NCBI RefSeq assembly: GCF_001311845.1
Contig: NZ_BBCC01000020.1
Coordinates: forward strand, 1-55,720
Length of the DNA: 55,720 nucleotides
Reading direction: 5' to 3'
Origin: Desulfosarcina cetonica JCM 12296
Lineage (GTDB): Bacteria; Desulfobacterota; Desulfobacteria; Desulfobacterales; Desulfosarcinaceae
Shown here: positions 36,529-46,376 of the stretch, one piece after another
How positions within the stretch are numbered: position 1 is the stretch's first letter
Layout: the number at the start of each line of letters is the position of its first letter
The notes under the pieces: generated by a model
The model's database searches: none
The model's input: the letters and a program-made list of their open reading frames with translations, nothing else
Told to the model about the DNA's origin: nothing
Made by a program: the position numbers and the translations under genes

Positions 36529-36820
36529 GCGTCATGATTGTTCGTCCGTATCTTAATTTCAATTCGACCGCTTTGACAGGTTAAGTGTTCAAAAACGAAC
36601 ACCTTTCGTCATCGGGGGCGGCACCCGCCGGAATCCTTTGGTCGCTTATGGTTGTCTTCAGCGAGGCGCCATCGTATCATGCCTTTTTAAAGGAAGGCGC
36701 CATTGGGAGGCGCCATTTTTCGGTTCTGGGTATTTCGACAAGAAAGGGTCGTTTTCATTTTTCGCCGTCTACATTTTGTGCAATCTTCGGATCCTGTTCG
36801 AACATAGGAGCAATCTTTCC
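36529..36820. other. Divergent intergenic region
   Basis: About 290 bases between the F0 operon promoter and the MBL hydrolase gene. It contains short repeats of GGCGCCAT (36663 and 36708-36716) but no convincing gene. An in-frame extension of the hydrolase back to 36638 exists but has no ribosome site. Confidence 0.3.
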
Positions 36821-37591
36821 ATGGAAAGTCAGATCGTCATTCTCGGATCGGGTACCTGCGTCCCCTCGCTTTTACGAAATCCCAGCTCGTTTCTGATGCG
36901 AACCCGTGAAGAAAACCTGCTGTTCGATTGTGGGGCCGGTGTCATGCGCCGGCTTCTCGAAGCCGGGGTTTCCATTTTTGATATTTCCCACCTTTTCCTC
37001 AGTCATTTTCATCCCGATCATATCGGAGAGCTGGCGGCCTTTTTGTTCGCCCTGAAATATCCGAAGCCTTCGCCCCAAAAGCGGAAGCTGACCATTTTCG
37101 CCGGAACCGGCTTTAGTCGGTTTTTTGAAAAACTCAAGGGCGTTTATGGGCATTGGATCACCTTGCCACCCGATAGGTTGGCGGTGGTCGAACTGGACAC
37201 GGCGGGATATGATCATTTCGACACGCCTTTTTTCCAGGTGACGTCCCTGCCCGTCGCCCATCGGCCGGAAAGCCTTGCCTATCGGGTGGAGGATGCGGCG
37301 GGGCGCGTGCTGGTCTATTCGGGAGACAGCGACGATTGTGACAATCTGATTAAAATCGCCGACCATGCGGACATGCTGGTCTGTGAGGCGGCCTATCCGG
37401 ACGGCCAGAAGGTGGATGGCCATCTGATCCCCTCCCTGGCAGGCCGGATTGCCCGCGCGGCTGCGGTCAGATGTCTGGTGTTGACCCATTTTTATCCGGC
37501 CTGCGACGCCGTTGATATTGAAAAACAATGCCGAAGCACCTATAATGGTCCGATTGTGCTGGCTCGGGACCTGATGCGCCTGACGCTTTGA
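36821..37591 (+). CDS. Ribonuclease Z-like metallo-beta-lactamase-fold hydrolase
   Basis: 256 residues. ATG at 36821 chosen because MESQIVILGSGTCVPS is the family start and TAGGAG precedes it. The zinc motif is LSHFHPDHIGE (H-x-H-x-D-H), with further ligands in SLPVAHRPESL, VYSGDSDDC and the final TH of VLTHFYP. The fold matches RNase Z/arylsulfatase-like hydrolases, but it lacks the long exosite of true RNase Z, so the substrate is open. It is divergent from the F0 operon and starts a run of plus-strand genes leading into heme synthesis. Confidence 0.85.
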   Translation: MESQIVILGSGTCVPSLLRNPSSFLMRTREENLLFDCGAGVMRRLLEAGVSIFDISHLFLSHFHPDHIGELAAFLFALKYPKPSPQKRKLTIFAGTGFSRFFEKLKGVYGHWITLPPDRLAVVELDTAGYDHFDTPFFQVTSLPVAHRPESLAYRVEDAAGRVLVYSGDSDDCDNLIKIADHADMLVCEAAYPDGQKVDGHLIPSLAGRIARAAAVRCLVLTHFYPACDAVDIEKQCRSTYNGPIVLARDLMRLTL

Positions 37592-37627
37592 TTGCCGTTG
37601 CGGACGATACTCCAGGAAGCTTTGGAA

Positions 37628-38301
37628 ATGCGTTATTATCCCATAAATCTTGATATTCAGGGGCGACCGTGCCTCGTGGTCGGGGGCGGCCGTGTGGGCG
37701 CCCGTAAGGTAAAGACCCTGCTCCAATGCGGCGGCGCGGTGACGGTGGTCAGCCCCGAGGCAACGGCCGGGTTGGCAACTTTGGCGGCCGACGGGCAGAT
37801 TGTGCTGAAACAGCGGTCCTATCGTTCCTCAGATATGGAGGGCCAATTTCTGGTCATCGGGGCCACGGATGATGAGGCCTTGAACCGGCGAATCCATGCG
37901 GATGCGGAGCGGTTTCACATTTTGTGCAATATTGCGGATCGGCCGGCGATTTGCAATTTCACCCTTCCGGCAATCGTCCGGCGGGGTGATTTTATGATGG
38001 CCGTTTCGACGGCGGGGAAAAGCCCGGCTTTCGCCAAACACATCCGCCAGCGCCTGGAATCGGAATTCGGTCCCGAATATGGCACCCTGTTGGAGCTGAT
38101 GGGGGCGATCCGGACCAAATTGCTGGCCGAGGCCCATGCGCCGGAAGCGCATAAGCCCTATTCGAGGCATTGATCGCCGGAGATCTGCTCAATCGGGTCA
38201 AGGATGGGAAGACCGACCGCATTGACCAACTGCTGGCACATGTGTTGGGCCCTGGCTTTACGGTCGACCAGTTGATGGCCGATCGGGCGCCCAAGGAGTG
38301 A
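37628..38301 (+). CDS. Precorrin-2 dehydrogenase / sirohydrochlorin ferrochelatase (one frame break)
   Basis: About 224 residues after repair. N-terminal NAD-binding loop VVGGGRVGARKVKTLL, then LVIGATDDEALNRRIH and LCNIADRPAICNFTLPAIVRRGDFMMAVSTAGKSPA across residues 100-140, as in CysG-N/Met8. It oxidises precorrin-2 to sirohydrochlorin and may insert iron to give siroheme. The frame breaks at CCC 38156-38158; one more C gives KPLFEALIAGDLLNRV and an end at 38301. No uroporphyrinogen methyltransferase domain is fused. It is directly followed by ccsA and hemA, a common arrangement in bacteria that use siroheme as a heme precursor. Confidence 0.87.
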
Positions 38302-38302
38302 C

Positions 38303-39123
38303 ATGGAGCCTGTTTTCATCATCGCCACGGTTTTCTACCTGCTTAGCTGCGCCGGTTACCTCGGTTATCTTTTTTTCAGCGGGCACCCCTGCACCGCTTG
38401 GCCATGGGGCTGATGCTGACGGCTTTCCTCCTTCACTCGGTATCGTTGGTGGTTTGCGGCGTCCGGACCGGTATTTTTCCGGTGAACAATTTGCATGAGA
38501 CCCTATCGGTGACCGCCTGGGCGCTTGCCGCGGTCTTTTTGGTTTTTTCCTGGCGGTTCAAGCTGAAGATCCTCGGCATTTATGCCGCGCCCCTCATCAC
38601 CCTGACCATGATCGCCGCCCACCAGATGCCCCAGCCGGCGGCCCATGACCCGCAACTTTTCAAAAGCTGGTGGCTCGCGGCCCATATCATCACCGCCTTC
38701 CTGGGCAACGCGGCACTTGCCTTGGCCGGCGGTCTGGGTTTGCTGTATCTGCTCCAGGAAAATGCCATCAAAAAGAAAACCAGGGGCTTTTTCTTCAGTC
38801 GGCTGCCGTCCCTCGACCTTTTGGATGTCGTTGGCTATGCCTGCATCGTCACCGGGTTTTCGATGATCACGGTGGGTTTGATTACCGGTGTGATCTATGC
38901 CAAGACGGTCTGGGGGCATTTCTGGAGCTGGGACCCGAAAGAGGTCTGGGCGGCCATTACCTGGCTTTTTTACGCCGCCCTGCTCCACGAGCGCCTGACC
39001 GTGGGCTGGCGTGGCCGGCGGGCCGCCCTCATGGCCATCGTCGGTTTTGGCGTGATGTTGTTCACTTTTTTAGGGGTGAACTTTTTGCTTAAAGGCCATC
39101 ATGGGGTTTTTACGGCCATGTAG
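38303..39123 (+). CDS. ccsA: Cytochrome c biogenesis protein CcsA/HemX (one frame break)
   Basis: About 274 residues, eight membrane spans after repair of a T7 run (38370-38376; one more T gives YLFFQRAPLHRLAMGLM). The tryptophan-rich heme-handling motif is WGHFWSWDPKEVWAAITW, and conserved His residues lie in LHETLSV and AHQMPQ segments. It moves or holds heme for attachment to c-type cytochromes, or tunes HemA level as HemX. It starts 1 base after the dehydrogenase stop and precedes hemA by 71 bases. Confidence 0.88.
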
Positions 39124-39194
39124 GCGAACGAAGGTAAAAACGGTTTTCCGAAGCATTTGGTAATGCCCGCCGAAGACCGCTAACGATCGTGACC

Positions 39195-40459
39195 ATGCGT
39201 GATATCGTACTGATTGGACTGAATCATAAAACCGCTTCCGTGGATGTTCGGGAGTGTATTGCCTTCACGACCGAGGAAACCGAACGGGCGTTGAAAGCAT
39301 TGGGCGCTCATCCGGCCATCGGCGAATCCGTTCTTTTTTCCACATGCAACCGCATTGAACTGTTGATGGCCGCCGATGAAGGCTGTCGGCAATTTCGGCG
39401 GCCAAGCAATTCCTGGCGACATTCAAAGACGTTCCCCTTTCCCAGTTCGAATCCTCCCTTTATCAGTACGTGGGGGAAGATGCCGTGCGGCATACCTTTC
39501 AGGTGGCCGCCAGCCTGGATTCCATGGTGGTGGGGGAACCGCAGATCCTTGGCCAGATGAAAGAAGCCTATCGCAAGGCCACCCTGGAGAAGACTTCCGG
39601 CGTCATTCTGAACAAGTTGCTCCACCGCACATTTTTTGTGGCCAAGAAAGTCCGTACGGAAACCGGCATCGGCGACCACGCGGTGAGCATCAGCTATGCC
39701 GCCATCGAGCTGGGTAAAAAGATCTTCGGCGATCTGGCCGGCAAGCGGGTGATGCTGATCGGTGCCGGAGAAATGGCCGAACTGGCCGTCGAGCACCTGA
39801 TTCGAAACCGCGTCGGGGCCATTACGGTGGCCAACCGAACCTTTGCGCGGGGCGTCGAGCTGGCCGAGCGGTTTTCCGGCCAGGCGATCAAATTCGAGGA
39901 GATCGTTGATTTTATCAAAGACGTAGACATCGTGATCAGTTCGACCGGTGCTACGGGATATGTCTTGCGCAGGGAACAGATCAAGGACGCCATGCGCAAC
40001 CGGCGCAACCGCAGCCTCTTTTTTATCGATATCGCCGTTCCGCGGGACATCGATCCGGCCATCAACCGGATCAACAACGCCTATGTTTACGACATCGACG
40101 ACCTCAAGGGGATCGTTGACGACAACATCGAAGACCGGCAGCGGGAAGCCGTCAAGGCCCAAAGAATCATCGATGAAGCCGTGATCGGCTTTCGTAAATG
40201 GTACGATACGTTGGCCGTGGTGCCGACCATCGTTTCGCTACGCGGCAAGGTGGAAGCCCTGGCCCGCCAGGAGCTGGAAAAAACCTTGGCCACGCTGGAC
40301 CACCTCCCGGATGCGGACAAACAGGCGGTCAAACGCATGACCGACGCCCTGGTCAACAAAATCCTGCACGAACCGACCCGATTTTTAAAGAAAAATGGCT
40401 GTTATGGCGACAAATCGGTTTCGCTTGATCTCACGCGTAAATTGTTCAATCTGGATTGA
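39195..40459 (+). CDS. hemA: Glutamyl-tRNA reductase (one frame break)
   Basis: About 422 residues. First enzyme of tetrapyrrole synthesis, reducing Glu-tRNA to glutamate-1-semialdehyde. The catalytic Cys is in LFSTCNRIELL, with GLNHKTASVDVRE at the N-terminus; NADPH binding is VMLIGAGEMAELAVEHL, and the C-terminal dimerisation helices end in LTRKLFNLD. The frame breaks at about 39381; one more base gives LSAISAAKQFLATFKDV and joins the two parts. ATG 39195 is preferred over GTG 39189. It follows the siroheme and CcsA genes. Confidence 0.93.
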
Positions 40460-40548
40460 CCGCAACCTTACGACGAACCCGGATCGTCCGTGGCTTTCAA
40501 GGGGCTATGGCCCGTGCCGCCGGATCGATGACCAGACGGAGGAATGCT

Positions 40549-41487
40549 TTGAAGAAAATCGCCTTTTTGTTTCCCGGGCAGGGCTCCCAGGCAGTGGGCA
40601 TGGGCAAAGATCTGTTTCAGGAATACGACGTCGTGCGGGAGATCTTTGATGCCGCCGATGATATTGCCGGCACCCACATTTCGAAATACTGCTTCAACGG
40701 TCCCATGGAAACCCTGACCGAAACGGTCAACCTGCAGCCGGCGGTGACGGCGGTCAACCTGGCCTGCCTGACGGCCATCCAACGCGCCGGTATCGATTGT
40801 GCCTTCTCGGCTGGCCACAGCCTGGGGGAATACAGTGCCCTGAAAGCCGCCAACGTCCTTTCCATGGCAGATACCCTGCGCTTGGTGTTTCGACGCGGCG
40901 AGCTGATGCACCGTGAGGCGACCCGTTTCAAAGGCGCCATGAGCGCCGTTGTCGGGCTGGATATCGAAGCGGTCAACCAGTTGGTGGAAGAAAACCCGAC
41001 ATCGGGAGTGGTTTCCGTCGCCAACCACAATTCCGCCGAGCAGATCGTGATCACCGGTTCGCCCGAGGCCGTGGCTGCCGTCTCGGCGGCGGCGAAGTCC
41101 AAAGGGGCGCGGGCGATTCCGTTGAAAGTGAGTGGGGCCTGGCACAGCGACCTGATCAAGGGCGCCGAAGCCGAATTCGGCGCTTTTCTGATGACGATTC
41201 CCTTTGCATCGCCGACGCACCCGGTGATTCACAATGTGACGGCGGACAGTTGCAGCGATGCCGACGCGATCCGGCAACTCATGGCGCGCCAATTGTGCAG
41301 CCCGGTGCGGTGGTACGACACGGTTTGCCGGTTGGTCGAGGAAGCGGTAACGGTTTTCGTGGAAGTCGGGCCGGGAAAGGTGCTGGCCGGTCTGCTTAAA
41401 AAAATCGTTCCGGCGGATTATGCATGCCAGGTTTACAATGTCAGCAACCTGAAATCATTGGAGACATTGTCCAAGGCCCTTGCTTGA
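40549..41487 (+). CDS. fabD: Malonyl-CoA:acyl-carrier-protein transacylase
   Basis: About 312 residues. TTG at 40549 is preferred as start because it precedes KKIAFLFPGQGSQAVGMG directly and has GGAGG 6 bases upstream; ATGs further up give a non-conserved extension. The nucleophile Ser is in GHSLGEYSAL, Arg in LVFRRGELM, the catalytic His in SGAWHSDLI, and VFVEVGPGKVL is the C-terminal block. It loads malonate on ACP for fatty-acid or polyketide synthesis. No other fab genes are next to it. It follows hemA by 89 bases. Confidence 0.93.
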   Translation: MKKIAFLFPGQGSQAVGMGKDLFQEYDVVREIFDAADDIAGTHISKYCFNGPMETLTETVNLQPAVTAVNLACLTAIQRAGIDCAFSAGHSLGEYSALKAANVLSMADTLRLVFRRGELMHREATRFKGAMSAVVGLDIEAVNQLVEENPTSGVVSVANHNSAEQIVITGSPEAVAAVSAAAKSKGARAIPLKVSGAWHSDLIKGAEAEFGAFLMTIPFASPTHPVIHNVTADSCSDADAIRQLMARQLCSPVRWYDTVCRLVEEAVTVFVEVGPGKVLAGLLKKIVPADYACQVYNVSNLKSLETLSKALA

Positions 41488-41793
41488 GACCCAAGATGGA
41501 AGGCTGATAGCGATTATAAATCGTCAGAAATACCACCATTTGGCATTTTTCATGGGATATTTGACATGCTTACCCGTCGCCACCGTGAAAAAAAATTACC
41601 TATAAACCCAATGCGGTTAGCCTGAGGAATTTCCCCCTACTGCCGGACTTAAAAGCAACATCTTGAATTATAAATAAAATATCATTTTTTCAGCTGGTTT
41701 CCGGATTGACAATTTTGCTTTACATGCTCATATCCTTGTGTTAATTTTTAAATTTCTTAATCACACTCACTTTTACGGTTTCAGGATTGAGCG
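41488..41793 (+). promoter_or_regulatory. AT-rich region with promoter candidate for dksA
   Basis: 306 bases without a gene. TTGACA at 41706-41711 is a perfect -35; CATATC 17 bases on (41729-41734) is a modest -10. The transcript would start near 41741, about 50 nt before the dksA ATG. The left part is AT-rich and may contain untranslated sequence; no hairpin terminator is clear after fabD. Confidence 0.45.
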
Positions 41794-42156
41794 ATGGACC
41801 CAAAAGATCTGAAATTTTTTGAAGAGCTTCTTCATCGGCGGTTGCAGGAACTGTTGAGTAATGCAGGCGAGACCGTTTCGGGAATGACGGAACAGAAGGA
41901 AAATTTTCCGGACCCTACCGATCGGGCCACCTTGGAATCGGATCGCAATTTCATGCTACGGATTCGCGACCGTGAGTACAAGTTGATCAATAAAGTCAAA
42001 AAGGCGCTTGACCGCATCGAAAACGGCACGTTTGGAATCTGTGAAAAATGCGGCGAGGATATCTCCATTGAGCGGCTCAAGGCAAGACCGGTCACCACGC
42101 AGTGCATTGACTGCAAGACCAAAGAGGAGGCTTTTGAGAAAGCCCTTGGCATCTGA
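41794..42156 (+). CDS. dksA: DksA/TraR-type RNA polymerase-binding protein
   Basis: 120 residues. N-terminal coiled coil (LKFFEELLHRRLQELLSNAG), the DPTDRATLESDRNF stretch corresponding to the acidic tip that enters the secondary channel, and a C-terminal four-Cys zinc finger (CEKCGEDI and CIDCK). With ppGpp it changes transcription of rRNA and amino acid genes. It is the first gene of a run dksA-PHP-rnc-radical SAM with overlapping ends. Confidence 0.93.
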   Translation: MDPKDLKFFEELLHRRLQELLSNAGETVSGMTEQKENFPDPTDRATLESDRNFMLRIRDREYKLINKVKKALDRIENGTFGICEKCGEDISIERLKARPVTTQCIDCKTKEEAFEKALGI

Positions 42157-43030
42157 CGGACAGCCCGGTATTGATCTACATATTCACTCCACGGCCTCTG
42201 ACGGTTCCCTGACGCCATCCGAAATTCTGACAATGGCGGTTAAGCTCGGTTTGAAAGCCATTGCCATCACCGACCACGACACCCTTTCCGGTTCGGCTGC
42301 CGCCATAAACGGCGGTATTCCTTCTGCACTTCAATTCCTGACCGGCATCGAAATCAGCGCGGCAGCCCCCCCGGGTTACCGGATGAATGGTAGTGTCCAT
42401 ATTCTTGGATACGGCATCGCGCTTGGCAATCCGGTCCTCAGCAGCTTGCTTGATCAATTGCAGCAGGCCAGGGAAGACCGCAACCCCCAGATTATTGCAA
42501 GGCTCAATGCCCTGGGCATGGACCTGAGCATGGATGAATTGGCTGCGGTGGTGGGCGATGCCATGGCCGGACGACCGCACATTGCCCAACTGATGATCAA
42601 AAAGAAACTCGCCACGTCCATCGATGATGCCTTTGATCGTTTTCTGGGCAAAAACAAACCGGCCTATGTCCACAAATACCGAGCGCCGATGGACGCAGCC
42701 ATTGATGCCATCCGTCAGGCCGGCGGCATTGCCGTGCTGGCGCATCCCATTCTCAATGGAATTACCGATTCGGATCTTTTCGAGAAATTCTTACTGACCC
42801 TCAAAGCAATGGGCCTGCAGGGGATCGAGGCCTATTATCCCGATCATTCTTCCGCGCTTACCGCCGAATACTGCCGCCTGGCCCATAAACACGATCTGTT
42901 GATTACCGGCGGATCGGATTTTCATGGCGATGCCACGCCAGGGATTTGCATGGGGGTCGGTGATGGCCGGCTGCATGTGCCCTATGCCTTGTATACATCA
43001 CTGGTCGCCTGTCTGAAAGCATGCGCATGA
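42134..43030 (+). CDS. PHP-domain phosphoesterase (RNase AM/TrpH-like)
   Basis: About 298 residues. The PHP metal motifs are IDLHIHSTASDGSLTP, ITDHDTLSG, VLAHPIL and GGSDFHG, as in YciV/TrpH. Family members hydrolyse 3',5'-nucleoside bisphosphates or trim the 5' ends of rRNA. The start is uncertain: TTG 42134 has GAGGAGG just before it (short spacing) and overlaps the end of dksA; no ATG lies nearby before the first motif. The TGA overlaps the rnc ATG. Confidence 0.85.
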   Translation: MRKPLASDGQPGIDLHIHSTASDGSLTPSEILTMAVKLGLKAIAITDHDTLSGSAAAINGGIPSALQFLTGIEISAAAPPGYRMNGSVHILGYGIALGNPVLSSLLDQLQQAREDRNPQIIARLNALGMDLSMDELAAVVGDAMAGRPHIAQLMIKKKLATSIDDAFDRFLGKNKPAYVHKYRAPMDAAIDAIRQAGGIAVLAHPILNGITDSDLFEKFLLTLKAMGLQGIEAYYPDHSSALTAEYCRLAHKHDLLITGGSDFHGDATPGICMGVGDGRLHVPYALYTSLVACLKACA

Positions 43031-43752
43031 ACGCTACCAACATGGAAACTGCCTTGCGGGAAGAGCTGGAAGCAGCACTGGGCTACCGGTTTGAAGTCCC
43101 GGAGCACTTGACGCACGCCCTTTGCCACAGCTCCTATGTGAATGAGCAACCGCAAGCGGACATGCAGAGCAACGAGCGGCTCGAATTTCTGGGCGATGCC
43201 GTCTTGAACCTGGTGATCAGTCATTTGTTGATGGCGCGTTATTCGGAGATGACCGAAGGGGAACTCTCCAGGAACCGGGCTCTCTTGGTCAACGAAACCC
43301 GGCTTGCCGCCATTGCCAGGGAAATCGGAATCGGGCCGCACCTGCTCCTGGGTAAGGGCGAAGCCCTGACCGAAGGGCGGGAGAAGAACTCGATCCTGGC
43401 CGATGCGATGGAGGCACTGATTGCCGCCATTTACCTGGATGGTGGATTCGATGCCGCCTTTGATTTCGTCGAAAAACGGTTTCGCGAGCGTCTGCGCAGC
43501 ACCAACCGTAGCCGTTATGCAACCGACTACAAGAGCCGGTTGCAGGAACGGGTCCAATCGATCTATCGACAGATCCCACGCTATCAGGTGGTGGGCTCCA
43601 GCGGTCCCGATCACGATAAAACCTTCAGGGTGCGCATGACGGTAGCCGGAATCTCCGCCGAGGGAGATGGCAAAAGCAAAAAAATGGCCGAACAGGAGGC
43701 CGCCCGTTCAGGCCTTGAACAGCTTGATCGACCCTCTGCCAATCAAGCATGA
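43027..43752 (+). CDS. rnc: Ribonuclease III
   Basis: About 241 residues. The endonuclease signature is ERLEFLGDAVLNLVIS, with the second acidic site in DAMEALIAAIYLDGG. The C-terminal double-stranded RNA-binding domain is YKSRLQERVQSIY...GKSKKMAEQEAA. It cuts double-stranded RNA in rRNA maturation. ATG 43027 overlaps the previous stop (ATGA); ATG 43021 is an alternative two codons earlier. The stop overlaps the next ATG as well. Confidence 0.95.
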   Translation: MNATNMETALREELEAALGYRFEVPEHLTHALCHSSYVNEQPQADMQSNERLEFLGDAVLNLVISHLLMARYSEMTEGELSRNRALLVNETRLAAIAREIGIGPHLLLGKGEALTEGREKNSILADAMEALIAAIYLDGGFDAAFDFVEKRFRERLRSTNRSRYATDYKSRLQERVQSIYRQIPRYQVVGSSGPDHDKTFRVRMTVAGISAEGDGKSKKMAEQEAARSGLEQLDRPSANQA

Positions 43753-44815
43753 AACCCAATGGCAATCGCGCACCGCTCGACCGACACCTGATCGTTCCGT
43801 TTTTCATCCCCCACATGGGATGCCCCCACCAATGCGTTTTCTGCAACCAGCGAACGATTACCGGAAAATCGGCGCAGACACCGACGGCGGAAGCCCTGCA
43901 TACCGAGGTAAAACGCTTTCTCAAGCATGCCAAAAAGCGGTATGCATCCATTCAGATCTCTTTTTTTGGCGGTAACTTCCTTGGGCTTTCACCCGATACG
44001 ATCAAGGCACTGCTGAATGCGGCGGTTCCCTTTGTCCGACGGGGTGAGGTGGACAGCCTGCGTTTTTCCACGCGGCCGGATACGATCACCCCGCAAGCTT
44101 GGCCGCCATTGCCGACGATCCCGTATCAACGGTCGAGTTAGGCGTTCAATCCATGCACGATTCCGTGCTCAAGGCTGCCGCGCGGGGCCATCGGGCCATG
44201 GACACGGTCAGGGCCGCCGCGCTGATCAAAGCACGCGGATATCAGTTGGGGCTCCAGATGATGGTTGGCCTGCCAGGGGATAACGATGCCGGTGCGATCG
44301 CTACCGCCCATGCGCTGGCCGCCCTGAAGCCGGATTTTGTGCGGATTTATCCGACCCTCGTCTTGGCGGGCAGTCCACTGGCGGAATTGTTTCGTTGCGG
44401 CCGGTACCATCCCATGGCCCTGGATGCCTGCGTCACCTTGGTCAAACAGCTCTTTTTGATTTTCAAGGCCCAACGGATTCCCGTGGTGCGCATGGGGCTG
44501 CAGGCATCGGATGGGTTGGCCGACCCGGCAAGCCTGCTGGCCGGTCCCTACCACCCGGCGTTCGGCCATTTGGTATACAGCGAAATTGTCCTGGATGCCA
44601 TTCAGGGCGTCCTGGCGCATGGCCAGGATCCTCCCCGAAACCTATCCATCGTGACTCACCCCCGAATGGTGTCCCGTGTTCAGGGATTGAACAAACGCAA
44701 TTTGCGGCACTTGCAGGCGGCCTATCATCTGGAAGAGATCGTCATTACCCAGGATGCGCGGTTCGCCCCCAACCAAATCCGGGTCGGCAGCCAGACCCTC
44801 TACCTTGATGCCTGA
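43749..44815 (+). CDS. Elp3/YhcC-type radical SAM protein (one frame break)
   Basis: About 355 residues. The radical SAM motif GCPHQCVFC has Cys25, Cys29 and Cys32, followed by FFGGNFLGL and, after repair, VELGVQSMHDSVLKAAARGH, which is typical of Elp3-like and coproporphyrinogen-like proteins. No acetyltransferase domain is attached. Family members modify tRNA or act on unknown substrates. The frame breaks at C4 (44089-44092); one more C gives ITPASLAAIADDPVSTVE. It overlaps rnc by 4 bases. The C-terminus has a DUF-like block ending in RVGSQTLYLDA. Confidence 0.85.
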
Positions 44816-44895
44816 TGTCCGCATTGAATGGGTTGTCTGGTGCCGTCAAGCTTGGCTGGTGGGTGGGAACCGCGAGAGGCCGTCGTCCGACGGTG

Positions 44896-45602
44896 CTACA
44901 TCCCCAGGTAGATGGCTTTGATCTCTTTATTTTTCAGCAGACGTTTCGACTCGCCCTGCATGGCTACTTTCCCGGTAGACAGAACGTATCCATAATGGGA
45001 ATTGTCCAAGGCCAGCTGGACGTCTTGTTCCACCAGTAAAACCCCGGTGCCCTGACTGTTGATGGACTTGACGACGTCGATCAGGTTGTCCACGATGAGC
45101 GGTGCCAGCCCCATGGACATTTCATCGATGAGGATCAGCTGCGGGTCGCCCATAAGTCCCCGGGCGATGGCACACATTTGCTGCTCGCCACCCGACATGC
45201 TTCCGGCACTCTGGTTCGCGCGCTCCTTGAGCCGGGGAAAGATATCGTAAATACGGGAAAGCTTTTTTGGATGCCCCCCGATCGACGGCGACTGAATGCG
45301 CCCATGATGAGATTTTCCTCCACCGTCATCTGGGGAAACAACCGTCGTCCCTCAGGGACATGGATGATTCCCCGGTCGACAATTGCCTTGGACGCGGCTC
45401 CGGTGATATCCTTATCCCGGAAGATGATCTGGCCTTCATCGGGTGGCAGAAGGCCGGAGAGCACCTTGAGCAGCGTCGACTTGCCGGCGCCGTTGGCGCC
45501 GACCAGCGAGACGATCTGTTTTTCCCGCACTTCCAGATTGATATCCCAGAGCACCTTGACGTCGCCGTATCCGGCGCTAAGGCGGTTGACTTGCAGCAGC
45601 AC
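44896..45602 (-). CDS. livF: Branched-chain amino acid ABC transporter ATPase LivF (one frame break)
   Basis: About 235 residues. Walker A GANGAGKST, signature MSGGEQQMCAIARGLM and Walker B LILIDEMSMGLAP are those of LivF. The GTG start is two bases after the livG stop. The frame breaks at a G6 run (plus-strand C6 at 45274-45279); one more base gives GGHPKKLSRIYDIFPRLKERANQSA and joins both halves across residues 105-130. It ends the livKHMGF operon. Nothing like a good terminator follows before the convergent radical SAM gene, apart from a small GCCGTCG/CGACGG hairpin. Confidence 0.9.
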
Positions 45603-45604
45603 GA

Positions 45605-46369
45605 TCAGTCTTCTCCCTGTCCGGTCAGTTGCCGGTAGCGTTTTCCGAGATAGGCCTGGATGACGTTTTCGTTGTTCAACACCTCGTCGACGGGGCCGTC
45701 GGCAATCTTTTCACCATGGTGGAGGACAAAGATGCGGTCGCAGACACTTTTTATCGCCCGCATCACGTGTTCGATCACCAGGATGGTTTTGCCGGTGTCC
45801 CGAACCTTGCGAATCAGTTCCACGGCCTGGTCAATTTCTCCGAAATTCAGACCGGCCATAACCTCGTCGAACAACACGACCTGGGGCTCCATGGCCAGGG
45901 CCTTGGCCATCTCCAAGCGTTTACGGGATGCCACACTGAGTTGATCGGAGCTTTTGTCTTTCAGGTCGGCCAGTCCGACGAATTCCAGAATTTGTTCCGC
46001 GCGTTCCAGGGCCTGGCGCGCCGATTTTTGCTTGCCGCCAGCGCCGAACATGGCGCCGATGGCTGCATTCTCCTTGACCGTCATGCCGGGAAAAGGCTGG
46101 ACGACCTGAAAGGTGCGGCTGATCCCCCTGCGGCCGATCCGGTAAGGCTTCTCGCCGGAAATCCGCTCGCCCCGGAAATAGACTTCGCCTTCCGAGGGTG
46201 GATAGATCCCGGTAATCACGTTGACCAGAGTGGTCTTGCCCGCACCGTTCGGCCCGATCAGCCCCACGATTTCGCCTTCCTCGATTTGAAAGTCGACCGC
46301 ATTGACCGCGATGAGCCCTGCAAACCGTTTGGTCAGATGGTTGCCTTCAAGTACGGCCACCTGATTCAC
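45605..46369 (-). CDS. livG: Branched-chain amino acid ABC transporter ATPase LivG
   Basis: 254 residues. Walker A GPNGAGKTT, signature LSVASRKRLEMAKAL (the degenerate LivG type), Walker B VVLFDEVMAGLN and H-loop IEHVM. GTG start, 7 bases after livM. Energises import with LivF. Confidence 0.95.
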   Translation of the reverse strand: MNQVAVLEGNHLTKRFAGLIAVNAVDFQIEEGEIVGLIGPNGAGKTTLVNVITGIYPPSEGEVYFRGERISGEKPYRIGRRGISRTFQVVQPFPGMTVKENAAIGAMFGAGGKQKSARQALERAEQILEFVGLADLKDKSSDQLSVASRKRLEMAKALAMEPQVVLFDEVMAGLNFGEIDQAVELIRKVRDTGKTILVIEHVMRAIKSVCDRIFVLHHGEKIADGPVDEVLNNENVIQAYLGKRYRQLTGQGED

Positions 46370-46376
46370 CTCTCTA

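Noticed and set aside
36585..36896. ORF ahead of the MBL hydrolase gene
   Set aside because: Overlaps the hydrolase in another frame and has no family-like segment.
44816..44895. Terminator between the radical SAM gene and livF
   Set aside because: Only a short GCCGTCG/CGACGG hairpin without a T tract; not enough to call.
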